64,000 nt of DNA, from assembly GCA_028279445.1 (NCBI GenBank), contig JANQNT010000022.1, positions 248,001 to 312,000 on the forward strand, in the 5' to 3' direction. Position 1 is the first letter of the stretch; every line of letters starts with the position of its first letter. The DNA comes from Tepidamorphaceae bacterium (GTDB lineage Bacteria > Pseudomonadota > Alphaproteobacteria > Rhizobiales > Tepidamorphaceae). Below, one piece after another: positions 38,496-46,721 of the stretch. The notes under the pieces are model-generated. The model was given only the letters and a program-made list of their open reading frames with translations. It ran no database searches and was not told the origin of the DNA. A program made the position numbers and the translations under genes.

Positions 38496-38528
38496 AAAAA
38501 ACAAACGAGCCGCCGGAAAGGCGGCTCG
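38496..38528 (-). terminator. Strong intrinsic terminator of the candidate small RNA
   Basis: On the minus strand CGAGCCGCC pairs perfectly with GGCGGCTCG around a TTTCC loop, followed by TTTGTTTTTT. It is too far (about 190 bp) from the DUF1192 stop to be an ordinary 3' end, and ends about 195 bp before the DUF1465 start. Confidence 0.88.
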
Positions 38529-38594
38529 GAGAGTTAACAGGGAGGCGTCAAACAGAGTGGACAGGAGCCACTCGCGATCCAGAAAACTGGATGA
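38496..38594 (-). ncRNA. Candidate small RNA, about 100 nt, three hairpins
   Basis: Between a CtrA box and a strong terminator lies a segment with three hairpins on the minus strand: ATCCAG-TTTT-CTGGAT (38577-38592), GAGTGG-CTCCTGT-CCACTC (38555-38573) and the terminator (38506-38528). The middle loop CTCCTGT and the linker GCCTCCCTG are C/U-rich and could pair with Shine-Dalgarno sequences, as in many rhizobial trans-acting RNAs. A weak -10 lies at about 38602-38607, giving a 5' end near 38594, just before hairpin 1. No open frame fits. An untranslated leader for DUF1465 is the main alternative. Confidence 0.6.
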
Positions 38595-38615
38595 ACAAAA
38601 GCTAATCCAGGGGAA

Positions 38616-38630
38616 TTAAGAAAAGGTTAA
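38616..38630. promoter_or_regulatory. CtrA box at the candidate small RNA promoter
   Basis: TTAA-GAAAAGG-TTAA is a perfect full CtrA site. Its centre is about 29 bp upstream of the inferred 5' end of the small RNA, that is, over the -35 position expected for CtrA-activated promoters. Confidence 0.65.
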
Positions 38631-38720
38631 CGCGCCCAGAGCTAATCAACCCTAGCGTGTAACTTCCCATGCGCGGCAATCGAAACGCCAACCTGGCAGC
38701 GGCCGGCAGGCGAACGCGCC

Positions 38721-38906
38721 TTATGACTTGAAGAGCGAGTCGGCGGCAGCGAGGTGGCCCGATTTGGCGGCAACCGCCTGCTCCAGGCGCGCGATCTCGC
38801 CGCGCAGGATATCGATTCGCTCGCGCAACTCATCCACCGACAAGGTGTCGAGGTCCATGCCGATCTCGTGGGCGGGCGGCTTCGGCCGCGGTTCATCAAG
38901 GTCCAT
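38721..38906 (-). CDS. DUF1192-family small protein
   Basis: 61 residues from the ATG at 38906, with AGGAG upstream: MDLDEPRPKPPAHEIGMDLDTLSVDELRERIDILRGEIARLEQAVAAKSGHLAAADSLFKS in the DUF1192 pattern (an acidic N-terminus, then DELRERI.IL..EI.RLE). A short coiled coil dominates. The function is unknown. It is divergent from trcR, with about 195 bp between the two starts. Confidence 0.85.
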   Translation of the reverse strand: MDLDEPRPKPPAHEIGMDLDTLSVDELRERIDILRGEIARLEQAVAAKSGHLAAADSLFKS

Positions 38907-39101
38907 GGGGCGTCTCTCCTGCCTGTCGGAGAGCAGGATACGACTGTCAGTGGGCAAATGTCAGCGGCGGAAAGCCTTTGCGTCGCGTCGCTTGCGCGTT
39001 ATAAGGCGATCAATTCCCGTCATTCGACGAATTGTCCGCGTTCCGGCCCTGCCGGCGCCGGCCGCGCTCCCCAAGCGGGTTGCGCCACGAGGAGAAAGTA
39101 C

Positions 39102-39821
39102 ATGGCCACCACCTTGCTGATGCCCAAGGCGACCGCCGTCTGGCTGGTCGAAAACACGGCACTGTCGTTCAAGCAGATCGCCGAATTCTGCAGCCTGCAC
39201 GAACTGGAAGTGCAGGCGATCGCCGATGACGAGGCGGAGAAGGGCATCAAGGGGCTCGATCCCGTCCAGACCGGGCAGTTGACCCGCGAGCAGATCGAGG
39301 CCGGCGAGGCGGACCCCAAATACAAGCTGAAGATCTCCACGCCGAAGGTGGCGCTTCCGGAGACCAAGCGCCGCGGCCCGCGCTACACGCCGGTATCGCG
39401 CCGCCAGGACCGCCCCAACGCCATCCTCTGGCTGGTGCGCAACCATCCCGAGCTCAAGGATGCCCAGGTGATGCGCCTGGTCGGCACCACCAAGACGACG
39501 ATCACGGCGATCCGCGAGCGCACCCACTGGAACGCCGCCAACCTGACGCCGATCGATCCGGTGACGCTGGGGCTGTGCTCGCAGCTTGAGCTCGATCACG
39601 AAGTCCAGCGCGCCGCGCGCAACGCGCCGCTGCCCAGCCCGGAAGAAGACGGCCCCCGCCTGCTGCCGGCCGAAGAGACCACCGCCGCGGCGGCAAGCGC
39701 ACCCTCCGAGGACGACGAGCTCGATCCCGATGCGGTGTTGGCGCGTCTGCAGAGCATGACCGGCGACAGCGTCAGCGACGGCGAAAGCACGCCAGGATCG
39801 GACGAAGACACCCCGGCATGA
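39102..39821 (+). CDS. trcR: Cell cycle transcriptional regulator TrcR (DUF1013)
   Basis: 239 residues. The N-terminal half has two predicted helix-turn-helix segments: AVWLVENTALSFKQIAEFCSLHELEVQAIAD, and AILWLVRNHPELKDAQVMRLVGTTKTTITAIRERTHWN. Together they match the DUF1013/TrcR family of alphaproteobacteria. The C-terminal 70 residues are acidic and disordered. The ATG at 39102 has AGGAGAAAG upstream. DNA targets are not known from the sequence. Confidence 0.9.
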   Translation: MATTLLMPKATAVWLVENTALSFKQIAEFCSLHELEVQAIADDEAEKGIKGLDPVQTGQLTREQIEAGEADPKYKLKISTPKVALPETKRRGPRYTPVSRRQDRPNAILWLVRNHPELKDAQVMRLVGTTKTTITAIRERTHWNAANLTPIDPVTLGLCSQLELDHEVQRAARNAPLPSPEEDGPRLLPAEETTAAAASAPSEDDELDPDAVLARLQSMTGDSVSDGESTPGSDEDTPA

Positions 39822-39839
39822 TCAACGAGATGCGCCGGG

Positions 39840-40631
39840 TCAGCTTTCCTTGACCGGGACGATGTAGTTGAGGCCGAGGCGGCCACCGTCAGCATAGACC
39901 GTCTCGCCGGTGATGTAGCTCGCCTCGTCGCTGGCCAGAAACGCGGCAACCGAGGCGATCTCGGAAGCCTCGCCGATCCGCCCAGCGGGCGTGCGCATCA
40001 GCACCTTGCGCCGGGCCTCCACATCCGACGAGACCACCGCATCCAGCATCTCGGTCATGATCGAGCCCGGACCGATGGCGTTGACGCGGATGCCGTGCGG
40101 CGCCAATGCCAGGGCCATCACCTTGGTGAGCTGCGAGAGCCCGCCCTTGGACACGCAATAGGGCACCTGGTTGGGCAGCGCGACGACCGCATTGATCGAC
40201 GACATGTTGACGATCGCACCCGGCGTCCCGCCCTCCCCGATCTGCTTGACCATCTGCCTGGCGGCCGCCTGGCCGGCCAGGAACGCGCCTTTCAGATTGA
40301 CGCCCATCACCCGGTCGTAGTCGGCCTCCTCCAGTTCGAGGAAGTCCGCGGCATGGGTGATGCCGGCGTTGTTGACGAGAATGTCGAGCTGGCCGAACGC
40401 ATCGAGCGTCTGGGCGATCAGGTTGCGCACGTCGAGCCGTTCGGCGACGTTGCAGTCGACAAAGATCGCCTCGCCGCCGGCATTGCCGATATCGGCGGCA
40501 GTCTCTTCGCCCTTGGCGTTGACATCGGCGATCACCACCTTGGCGCCGTCGCGCGCAAAGCGCTCGGCCACCGCCCGTCCAATGCCCATCGCCGCGCCGG
40601 TTACGATAGCGACCTTGCCGTTCAGCGACAT
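39840..40631 (-). CDS. Short-chain dehydrogenase/reductase
   Basis: 263 residues of the classical SDR family. NAD(P)-binding motif TGAAMGIG at 11-18, NNAG at 87-90, catalytic Ser in NMSS (144-145), and YxxxK as Y158-CVS-K162. Asp36 at the end of strand 2 (VVIADVNAK) favours NAD over NADP. The C-terminal YADGGRLGLNY is typical. The substrate is not known. The gene lies 62 bp after prpE on the same strand and may be co-transcribed. Confidence 0.9.
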   Translation of the reverse strand: MSLNGKVAIVTGAAMGIGRAVAERFARDGAKVVIADVNAKGEETAADIGNAGGEAIFVDCNVAERLDVRNLIAQTLDAFGQLDILVNNAGITHAADFLELEEADYDRVMGVNLKGAFLAGQAAARQMVKQIGEGGTPGAIVNMSSINAVVALPNQVPYCVSKGGLSQLTKVMALALAPHGIRVNAIGPGSIMTEMLDAVVSSDVEARRKVLMRTPAGRIGEASEIASVAAFLASDEASYITGETVYADGGRLGLNYIVPVKES

Positions 40632-40693
40632 GATGTCGGCTCCTGCGTGGTTGGTGCCACGGCAGCGAAACGGAAAGAGCAGCGCTTCCCGGT

Positions 40694-42607
40694 TCAGCCG
40701 CCGGCGGCCAGACCCCGGCTTTTAAGCGCCCCGGTGATCTCGTCAAGGATCACCGGATCATCGATGGTCGCAGGCATCTTGTAATCATCGCCATCGGCGA
40801 TGGCGCGCATGGTGCCGCGCAGGATCTTGCCCGAACGCGTCTTCGGCAGCCGCGGCACGGTCAGCACGAGCTTGAAGGCGGCGACCGGACCGATCTTCTC
40901 GCGCACCAGCGAGACGATTTCCTTCTCGATTTCCGCCGTTTCCCGGGTGACACCCGATTTCAGCACCGCGAAGCCGCACGGCACCTGGCCTTTCAGCTTG
41001 TCGGCGATGCCGATGACGGCGCACTCGGCCACGTCCGGGTGGGCCGCCAGCACCTCCTCCATGCCGCCGGTGGAGAGGCGGTGGCCGGCGACATTGATGA
41101 TGTCGTCGGTGCGCGCCATGATGTAGAGGTAGCCGTCTTCGTCGCAATAGCCCGCATCCGCCGTCATGTAGTAGCCGGGGAATTCCTCCAGGTAGCTCTG
41201 GCGGAAGCGCGCATCGTTGTTCCACAAGGTCGGCAGGCAGCCCGGCGGCAACGGCAGCTTGATGCAGATCGACCCCATGGTGCCGGCACCGACGGGGTTG
41301 TGCGCCTCGTCGAGGATCTGCACGTCATAGCCCGGCATCGGCACCGCCGGCGATCCATGCTTGACCGGCATCAGTTCCAGACCCATCGGGTTGGCGGCGA
41401 TCGCCCAGCCGGTCTCCGTCTGCCACCAGTGGTCGATGACCGGGACCTTGAGCTTTTCCTCGGCCCACTGGATGGTGTCCGGGTCGGCCCGCTCGCCGGC
41501 CAGGAACAGCGCCTTCAGGCAGCCGATGTCGTAACGGCCGAGGTGTTCGGCGTCGGGGTCTTCCTTCTTGATGGCGCGAAACGCGGTCGGGGCGGTGAAC
41601 AGCACTTTGACCCCGTGATCGCGAATGACGCGCCAGAAGGTGCCGGCATCGGGCGTTCCGACCGGCTTGCCCTCGAACAGGATCGTCGTGGAACCGTTCA
41701 GCAGCGGCGCATAGACGATGTAGGAGTGGCCCACGACCCAGCCCACATCGGACGCCGCCCAGTACACATCGCCGGCCTCGGTGTCGTAGATGTTCGGCAT
41801 GGTCCACTTCAGCGCCACCATGTGCCCGCCATTGTCGCGCACGACGCCCTTGGGGATTCCCGTGGTGCCGGAGGTGTAGAGGACGTAGAGCGGATCGGTG
41901 GCGGCAACCGACACGCACTCGGCGCGCTTGCCCGCCGCGGCGGCCGCATCGGTCATGGCGGTCCAGTCATGGTCGCGGCCGTCGACGAGCGAGGCTTCCA
42001 GTTCCGGCCGCTGGAAGACCAGGCAGGTCTGCGGCTTGTGCACGGAGAGTTCGATGGCCTCGTCGAGCAGCGGCTTGTAGGCAACGGTGCGGCCGGGTTC
42101 CAGGCCGCAGGATGCGGTCAGGATCGCCTTCGGCTGGGCATCGTCGATGCGGGTGGCCAACTCGCTCGCGGCAAAGCCGCCGAAGACCACCGAATGCACC
42201 GCGCCAAGACGCGCGCAGGCCAGCATCGCCATCGCGGCCTGCGGGATCATCGGCATGTAGACGATGACCCGGTCGCCCTTGCCAATGCCCTTCTCGGCCA
42301 GCACCCCGGCAAGCACCGCGACCTGGTCGGTCAGTTCGGCATAGGTGAAGGTCTGCACCTGCCCGGTCATCGGGCTGTCGTAGATGATGGCGGGCTGGTC
42401 GCCGCGCCCGGCGGCGACGTGCCGGTCGAGGCAGTTGTGGCAAGTGTTGCACATGGCGCCTGCGAACCAATGCCCGTAGACACCCCGATCGGGATCGAAC
42501 ACCTTGTCCCAGGGCCGGTCCCAGTCGATGTCTTTGGCCGCTTCGGCCCAGAATGTCTCGGGATCGGCCTGCCACGACGCATAGGCCGCGCTATAGCCCT
42601 GTGCCAT
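40694..42607 (-). CDS. prpE: Propionyl-CoA synthetase (acetyl-CoA synthetase-like)
   Basis: 637-residue acyl-adenylate-forming enzyme that activates propionate or another short acid. The start MAQGYSAAYASWQADPETFWAEAAKDIDWDRPWDKVFD and the CNTCHNCLDRHV segment are typical of PrpE rather than Acs. AMP-binding motif YTSGTTGIPKGVVRDNGGH, then WWQTETGW, and the C-terminal lysine motif TRSGKILRGTMRAIADG, whose lysine may be acetylated. The methylcitrate genes are not in the window. Confidence 0.9.
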   Translation of the reverse strand: MAQGYSAAYASWQADPETFWAEAAKDIDWDRPWDKVFDPDRGVYGHWFAGAMCNTCHNCLDRHVAAGRGDQPAIIYDSPMTGQVQTFTYAELTDQVAVLAGVLAEKGIGKGDRVIVYMPMIPQAAMAMLACARLGAVHSVVFGGFAASELATRIDDAQPKAILTASCGLEPGRTVAYKPLLDEAIELSVHKPQTCLVFQRPELEASLVDGRDHDWTAMTDAAAAAGKRAECVSVAATDPLYVLYTSGTTGIPKGVVRDNGGHMVALKWTMPNIYDTEAGDVYWAASDVGWVVGHSYIVYAPLLNGSTTILFEGKPVGTPDAGTFWRVIRDHGVKVLFTAPTAFRAIKKEDPDAEHLGRYDIGCLKALFLAGERADPDTIQWAEEKLKVPVIDHWWQTETGWAIAANPMGLELMPVKHGSPAVPMPGYDVQILDEAHNPVGAGTMGSICIKLPLPPGCLPTLWNNDARFRQSYLEEFPGYYMTADAGYCDEDGYLYIMARTDDIINVAGHRLSTGGMEEVLAAHPDVAECAVIGIADKLKGQVPCGFAVLKSGVTRETAEIEKEIVSLVREKIGPVAAFKLVLTVPRLPKTRSGKILRGTMRAIADGDDYKMPATIDDPVILDEITGALKSRGLAAGG

Positions 42608-42789
42608 CTTCTTGTCCCTCCCCGCCACAGCCGTGAGCGGCTGGGCAACCCGCACTTGGTTCGCGCGATTGTCGCCATCATGCTCGCAGATGCAAGGGCG
42701 GGGCGATATGACTTTGGTCAAGTCGACGAAAGCCGCATGATCCACTCCTTAAGCCCGCCCCCTCAGGCCCGACAACGCCCCGTCACCGC

Positions 42790-43545
42790 ATGATCCAGGA
42801 CCCCGCCTTCTACGCCCTCGCGATCCCCGCGGTGATCCTGTTCGGCCTGTCCAAGAGCGGACTCGGCGCAGCACTCGCCATCGCCTCGGTTCCGCTGATG
42901 AGCCTGCACGTCTCCCCGTTGCAGGCGGCCGCCATCATGCTGCCGATCATCATCGCCATGGACGCAACGGCGGTGGCCTCCTACCGGCGCGACTTCGACG
43001 CGACCACGCTCAAGATCGCGCTGCCGGCCGGTGTTGTCGGTGTCGGCATCGGCTGGCTGACGGCGGCCTACGTCAACGATGCCCACGTGCGGCTGATCAT
43101 CGGCGTCATCGCGGTCAGCTTCTCGCTCGACTACTGGCTGCGCAAACGCAGCGTGCGCGAGGCCAAGCCGCACAACGTCGCCAAGGGCGGCTTCTGGTCG
43201 ACGGTCGCCGGCTTCACCAGCTTCGTCAGCCATTCCGGCGGCGTGCCGCTGCAGATGTACACCTTGCCGCTGCGGTTCTCGCCGCGCGTGCTGGTCGGCA
43301 CCAGCGTGATGTTCTTCGCCGTCATCAACGCCGTGAAGCTGGTCCCCTATTTCGCGCTCGGCCAGTTCGACCGGGCCAACCTGCTGACCGCCCTGGTGCT
43401 CGCTCCGCTGGCGCCGCTGTCGATCTGGGCCGGCGTGTGGCTGGTCAAGCGCATCCCCATGGAGCCGTTCTACAAGCTCACCTATGCCTGCGTGCTGATT
43501 GTCGGGGTGAAACTGATGTGGGACGGCATCACGGCGCTGATGTGA
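42790..43545 (+). CDS. TauE/SafE-family permease
   Basis: 251-residue polytopic protein with about eight membrane helices, of the TauE/SafE family. The paired motifs are FGLSKSGLGAALAIASVPLMSL and AGFTSFVSHSGGVPLQMYTLPL. It is only distantly similar to the other TauE-type permease at 19545-20324. It is divergent from prpE (182 bp apart). Anion export is the family role; the substrate is unknown. Confidence 0.9.
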   Translation: MIQDPAFYALAIPAVILFGLSKSGLGAALAIASVPLMSLHVSPLQAAAIMLPIIIAMDATAVASYRRDFDATTLKIALPAGVVGVGIGWLTAAYVNDAHVRLIIGVIAVSFSLDYWLRKRSVREAKPHNVAKGGFWSTVAGFTSFVSHSGGVPLQMYTLPLRFSPRVLVGTSVMFFAVINAVKLVPYFALGQFDRANLLTALVLAPLAPLSIWAGVWLVKRIPMEPFYKLTYACVLIVGVKLMWDGITALM

Positions 43546-43634
43546 GCGCAGCACCATGGATTGGTAAGCTTGGCGCCAGAGTCCTAAACCATTCCTCCAC
43601 CATAAAACGCTTCTCCAGCCCACAACTCGTTCTG

Positions 43635-44156
43635 ATGATCGCAATCATAGGCCTTGCCGGCCAGGGCGACCGCCTTTGGCGCTTCCTGAGCGCCTACATG
43701 CTGAGCGCCATTATGGTGGTGGTGATCTCGGGCCTGTTTCCGGCGCTCGGCGCCTATGTCTATCACCAGCCCTCGGCCAATCAGACGGCGATGACCGCAC
43801 AGGCCGGCGTCTGGCACATGGACCACATCCTGGCCCTGCGCGACGGCACCTTCACTACCTTCGACATCTCGACTGTCGAGGGCATTGTCACCTTCCCCTC
43901 CTTCCACACCGCTCTCGCGATCCTCACCGTATGGGCCATGTGGCGCACAAGCTGGCTGCGCTGGCCGACTGTCGCGCTCAACATCGCCGTGCTCGCCGGC
44001 ACGGTGCTGGAAGGGGGCCACTACCTTGTCGATCTGATCGCCGGCGGCGCGATCACCATCGCGACCATCGCCTTCGTGAGGAGCCTGCCGGCGTCCGCGC
44101 CGAAGGGTGAGCAACCGGCCCCGCTGGCGCCGGCCCAGGTCGCACCACTGCGATAG
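43635..44156 (+). pseudogene. 5'-truncated PAP2-type phosphatase gene
   Basis: The frame from 43635 gives 173 residues with membrane helices and the two later PAP2 motifs: FPSFHTA (C2, phosphate-binding histidine) and GGHYLVDLIAGG (C3, histidine and aspartate). The C1 motif and the N-terminal membrane helices of the family are absent. In-frame sequence upstream (about 43590-43634, SSPQLVL) still resembles the family, but it runs into the end of the permease gene. There is no ribosome site at 43635. It looks like a remnant after loss of the 5' part, though a shortened active protein is possible. Confidence 0.55.
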
Positions 44157-44247
44157 TCGACCACCGTTCCGCTTGCCTCGCCGGGTTGCATCGGTTTGAT
44201 TGGACCGGACACACAGGGTCCGGACGCAAGGGGAGCGTGCCAATCAG

Positions 44248-45882
44248 ATGCCTGCCAGCAAGACCTTCTACGACACCGACCTCGACAAGAACCCGGCCAA
44301 CTATCAGCCGCTGACCCCCCTCACCTTCCTGGAGCGCTCGGCCAGCGTCTTCCCCGATCAACTGGCCATCGTGCACGGCACCCGGCGCATCGACTACGCC
44401 ACCTTCTACGCCCGCGCCCGGCGGCTGGCCTCGGCCCTGGCGCAGAAGGGCATCAAGCGCGGCGATACCGTCTCCGTCATGCTGGCCAACACCCCGCCGA
44501 TGCTGGAGGCCCACTACGGCGTGCCGATGACCGGCGCGGTGCTGAACACGCTGAACACCCGCCTCGACGCGGCGATCATCGCCTTCACGCTCGACCACGC
44601 CGAGACCAAGGTGCTGATCACCGACCGCGAATACGCATCCACCGTCGAGGAAGCGCTGAAGCTCGCCAAGGTGAAACCGCTGGTGATCGATTACGACGAC
44701 CCGGAGTTCCCCCAGGACGGCAAGCGGCTGGGTACGTTCGACTACGAGGATTTCATCGCCGGCGGCGATCCCGACTTCGCCTGGTCGATGCCGGACGACG
44801 AATGGGACGCGATCAGCCTCAACTACACCTCCGGCACGACAGGCAACCCGAAGGGCGTCGTCTATCACCACCGCGGCGCCTATCTGCTGGCCCAGGGCAA
44901 CGTCATCACCGCCTCCATGGGCAAGCATCCGGTCTATCTGTGGACGCTGCCGATGTTCCACTGCAACGGCTGGTGCTTTCCCTGGTCGCTGTCGGTTGTC
45001 GCGGGCACCCATGTGTGCCTGCGCTGGGTGCGCCAGAAACCGATCTGGGACGCGCTGGCCGACCACCGCGTCACCCACCTGTGCGGCGCGCCGATCGTCA
45101 TGTCGACGATCCTGTCGACACCGAAGGAGGACCAGCGCCAGCTCGATCACACGGTGGAGTTCCTCACCGCCGCGGCCCCGCCGCCGGAAGCCGTGCTGGC
45201 GGCGATGGCCGATGCCGGCTTCAACGTCACCCATCTCTACGGCCTGACCGAGACCTACGGACCGGCGGTGGTCAACGACTGGAAGCGGGACTGGGAGGCC
45301 CTGGAAGGCGCCGAGCGCGCCGCCCGCAAGGCGCGTCAGGGCGTGCGTTACGCCGCGCTGGAGGCGCTTGACGTGATCGATCCGCAGACCATGCTGCCGG
45401 TACCCCGCGATGGCGAGACCATCGGCGAGGTGATGTTCCGCGGCAACATCGTCATGAAGGGCTACCTGAAGAACCGGGAAGCCAGCGACGCGACCTTCGC
45501 CGGCGGCTGGTTCCACTCCGGCGACCTCGGCGTGATGCACCCCGACGGCTATATCCAGCTCAAGGACCGCTCCAAGGACATCATCATCTCCGGCGGCGAG
45601 AACATCTCCTCCATCGAGGTGGAGGATGCGCTCTACAAGCACCCCGACATCGCCGCAGCCGCCGTCGTCGCCAAGCCCGACGACAAGTGGGGCGAGACGC
45701 CCTGCGCCTTCATCGAGGTCAACGCAGACGCCGACCTGAGCGAAGACGACGTCATCGCCTGGTCGCGCGAACATCTGGCCGGCTACAAGTGTCCGCGCGT
45801 GGTCGTGTTCACCGACCTGCCCAAGACGTCGACCGGCAAGATCCAGAAATTCAAACTGCGGGAAATGGCAAAAGACCTCTAG
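44248..45882 (+). CDS. Acyl-CoA ligase (medium-chain or DmdB-like)
   Basis: 544-residue AMP-binding enzyme. Motif NYTSGTTGNPKGVVYHHRGAY is the P-loop; HLYGLTETYGP, the hinge SGDLGVMHPDGYIQLKDRSKDIIISGGENISSIEVED and the C-terminal TSTGKIQKFKLREMAKDL are complete. The overall pattern (MPMFHCNGWCFPWSLS) resembles ligases for medium-chain acids and the methylmercaptopropionate ligase DmdB. Substrate unknown. GGGGAG lies 12 nt before the ATG at 44248. The gene is followed by a hairpin terminator. Confidence 0.88.
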   Translation: MPASKTFYDTDLDKNPANYQPLTPLTFLERSASVFPDQLAIVHGTRRIDYATFYARARRLASALAQKGIKRGDTVSVMLANTPPMLEAHYGVPMTGAVLNTLNTRLDAAIIAFTLDHAETKVLITDREYASTVEEALKLAKVKPLVIDYDDPEFPQDGKRLGTFDYEDFIAGGDPDFAWSMPDDEWDAISLNYTSGTTGNPKGVVYHHRGAYLLAQGNVITASMGKHPVYLWTLPMFHCNGWCFPWSLSVVAGTHVCLRWVRQKPIWDALADHRVTHLCGAPIVMSTILSTPKEDQRQLDHTVEFLTAAAPPPEAVLAAMADAGFNVTHLYGLTETYGPAVVNDWKRDWEALEGAERAARKARQGVRYAALEALDVIDPQTMLPVPRDGETIGEVMFRGNIVMKGYLKNREASDATFAGGWFHSGDLGVMHPDGYIQLKDRSKDIIISGGENISSIEVEDALYKHPDIAAAAVVAKPDDKWGETPCAFIEVNADADLSEDDVIAWSREHLAGYKCPRVVVFTDLPKTSTGKIQKFKLREMAKDL

Positions 45883-45934
45883 GTTTCCCGGCGGCGCCGC
45901 GCTTCCGGGACAGGGTCTTTCGTCTCTGTGGCCG

Positions 45935-45958
45935 CCGGCACCTGGCCTTGGGTGCCGG
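45935..45958. terminator. Hairpin between the acyl-CoA ligase and DUF465 genes
   Basis: CCGGCACC and GGTGCCGG pair perfectly around 8 nt, followed on the plus strand by ACGACCCTT. It sits in the convergent gap and may serve either side. The T-tract is weak. Confidence 0.5.
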
Positions 45959-45989
45959 ACGACCCTTCAGGCGTTACGCCTTACACCGA

Positions 45990-46178
45990 TCAGTGCAACT
46001 GCTCGGCGTGGTCACCTAACTGCAGACGAGAAATCTCGTCCTTCAACTGGAGTTTACGCTTCTTGAGCTCCGCGATGCGCAGATCGTCCGCGTAGGGCCG
46101 GCTCATTTCTTCCTCGATGGTCCGCTTCAACGCACGGTGCTTCTCGACCAACTCGTCCAGATGCAGTTCGAGGCTCAT
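45990..46178 (-). CDS. DUF465 (YdcH-family) protein 1
   Basis: 62 residues from the ATG at 46178 with AAGGAGGAAGAG upstream: LELHLDELVEKHRALKRTIEEEMSRPYADDLRIAELKKRKLQLKDEISRL. A helical hairpin with the LKKRKLQLKDEI motif of the YdcH/DUF465 family. The function is not known. It is divergent from a second DUF465 gene at 46505. Confidence 0.9.
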   Translation of the reverse strand: MSLELHLDELVEKHRALKRTIEEEMSRPYADDLRIAELKKRKLQLKDEISRLQLGDHAEQLH

Positions 46179-46367
46179 CGGCTCTTCCTCCTTATTTGTC
46201 GCACGCAAAGTGTCTCATATTCGCAATGGTCTGTCGAACGTCACCGCCTGGCTCAGGCGTGGTTCATCGGCCATCGGTGGAAAGACCAAAGCCACGCGGG
46301 CTTGATGATCTTTGCCGCAGGGCGGATAATTCTGCGCGCTGTGAACGCGCCGGTCGTTGCCGGCGCC

Positions 46368-46472
46368 TAGATCATCCTGCGTTTGGATTGAATCAACCCA
46401 ACGCAGAAAAGATGATCTACACCAAAAGAGTAGAGCAACTTGTCTGCGCCGTTCCCGGCGCAGGTTGCTCTA
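46368..46472. repeat. Rhizobiales-type double palindrome before DUF465 gene 2
   Basis: Two imperfect palindromes 11 bp apart: 46368-46419 (TAGATCATC...GATGATCTA with inner CTGCGTT / AACGCAG) and 46431-46472 (TAGAGCAAC...GTTGCTCTA with inner TGCGCCG / CGGCGCA). The second ends 32 bp before the ATG at 46505. Similar two-stem elements are common between genes in Hyphomicrobiales as I recall, but the name (perhaps RIME) needs a database search. The remaining sequence from 46179 to 46367 holds no gene. Confidence 0.75.
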
Positions 46473-46504
46473 GGACAACAACGAGGACTGGCGACGGCGG
46501 CACC

Positions 46505-46711
46505 ATGGTCGACACTGACGAAGCGGCGGTGCGCAGCGAGCTTGCACGCCTGCGCGAGGAACATCGCGACCTCGACACGGCCATCGCCGCGCTCGAGGAG
46601 ACCCGGCCGGGCGCGACGCTGCAGATCAAGCGCATGAAGCGCAAGAAACTGGCGCTCAAGGACCGCATCACGTTCCTGGAAGACAAGCTGACGCCCGATA
46701 TCATCGCGTAG
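46505..46711 (+). CDS. DUF465 (YdcH-family) protein 2
   Basis: 68 residues: VDTDEAAVRSELARLREEHRDLDTAIAALEETRPGATLQIKRMKRKKLALKDRITFLEDKL. The family motif IKRMKRKKLALKDRI near the C-terminus is clear. The ATG at 46505 is chosen by family length; a longer frame extends into the palindromes and is rejected. The ribosome site is weak. It ends 10 bp from the convergent diguanylate cyclase gene. Confidence 0.9.
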   Translation: MVDTDEAAVRSELARLREEHRDLDTAIAALEETRPGATLQIKRMKRKKLALKDRITFLEDKLTPDIIA

Positions 46712-46721
46712 GCTGCATGGG

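Noticed and set aside
41039-42793. A 584-codon plus-strand open frame opposite prpE.
   Set aside because: prpE is complete on the other strand with all motifs, and the plus-strand translation has no recognisable domain and a biased His/Arg composition.
46305-46370. DUF465 protein 2 starting far upstream of 46505.
   Set aside because: The extension would run through both palindromes, add composition unlike the family, and exceed the usual length of about 65-75 residues.
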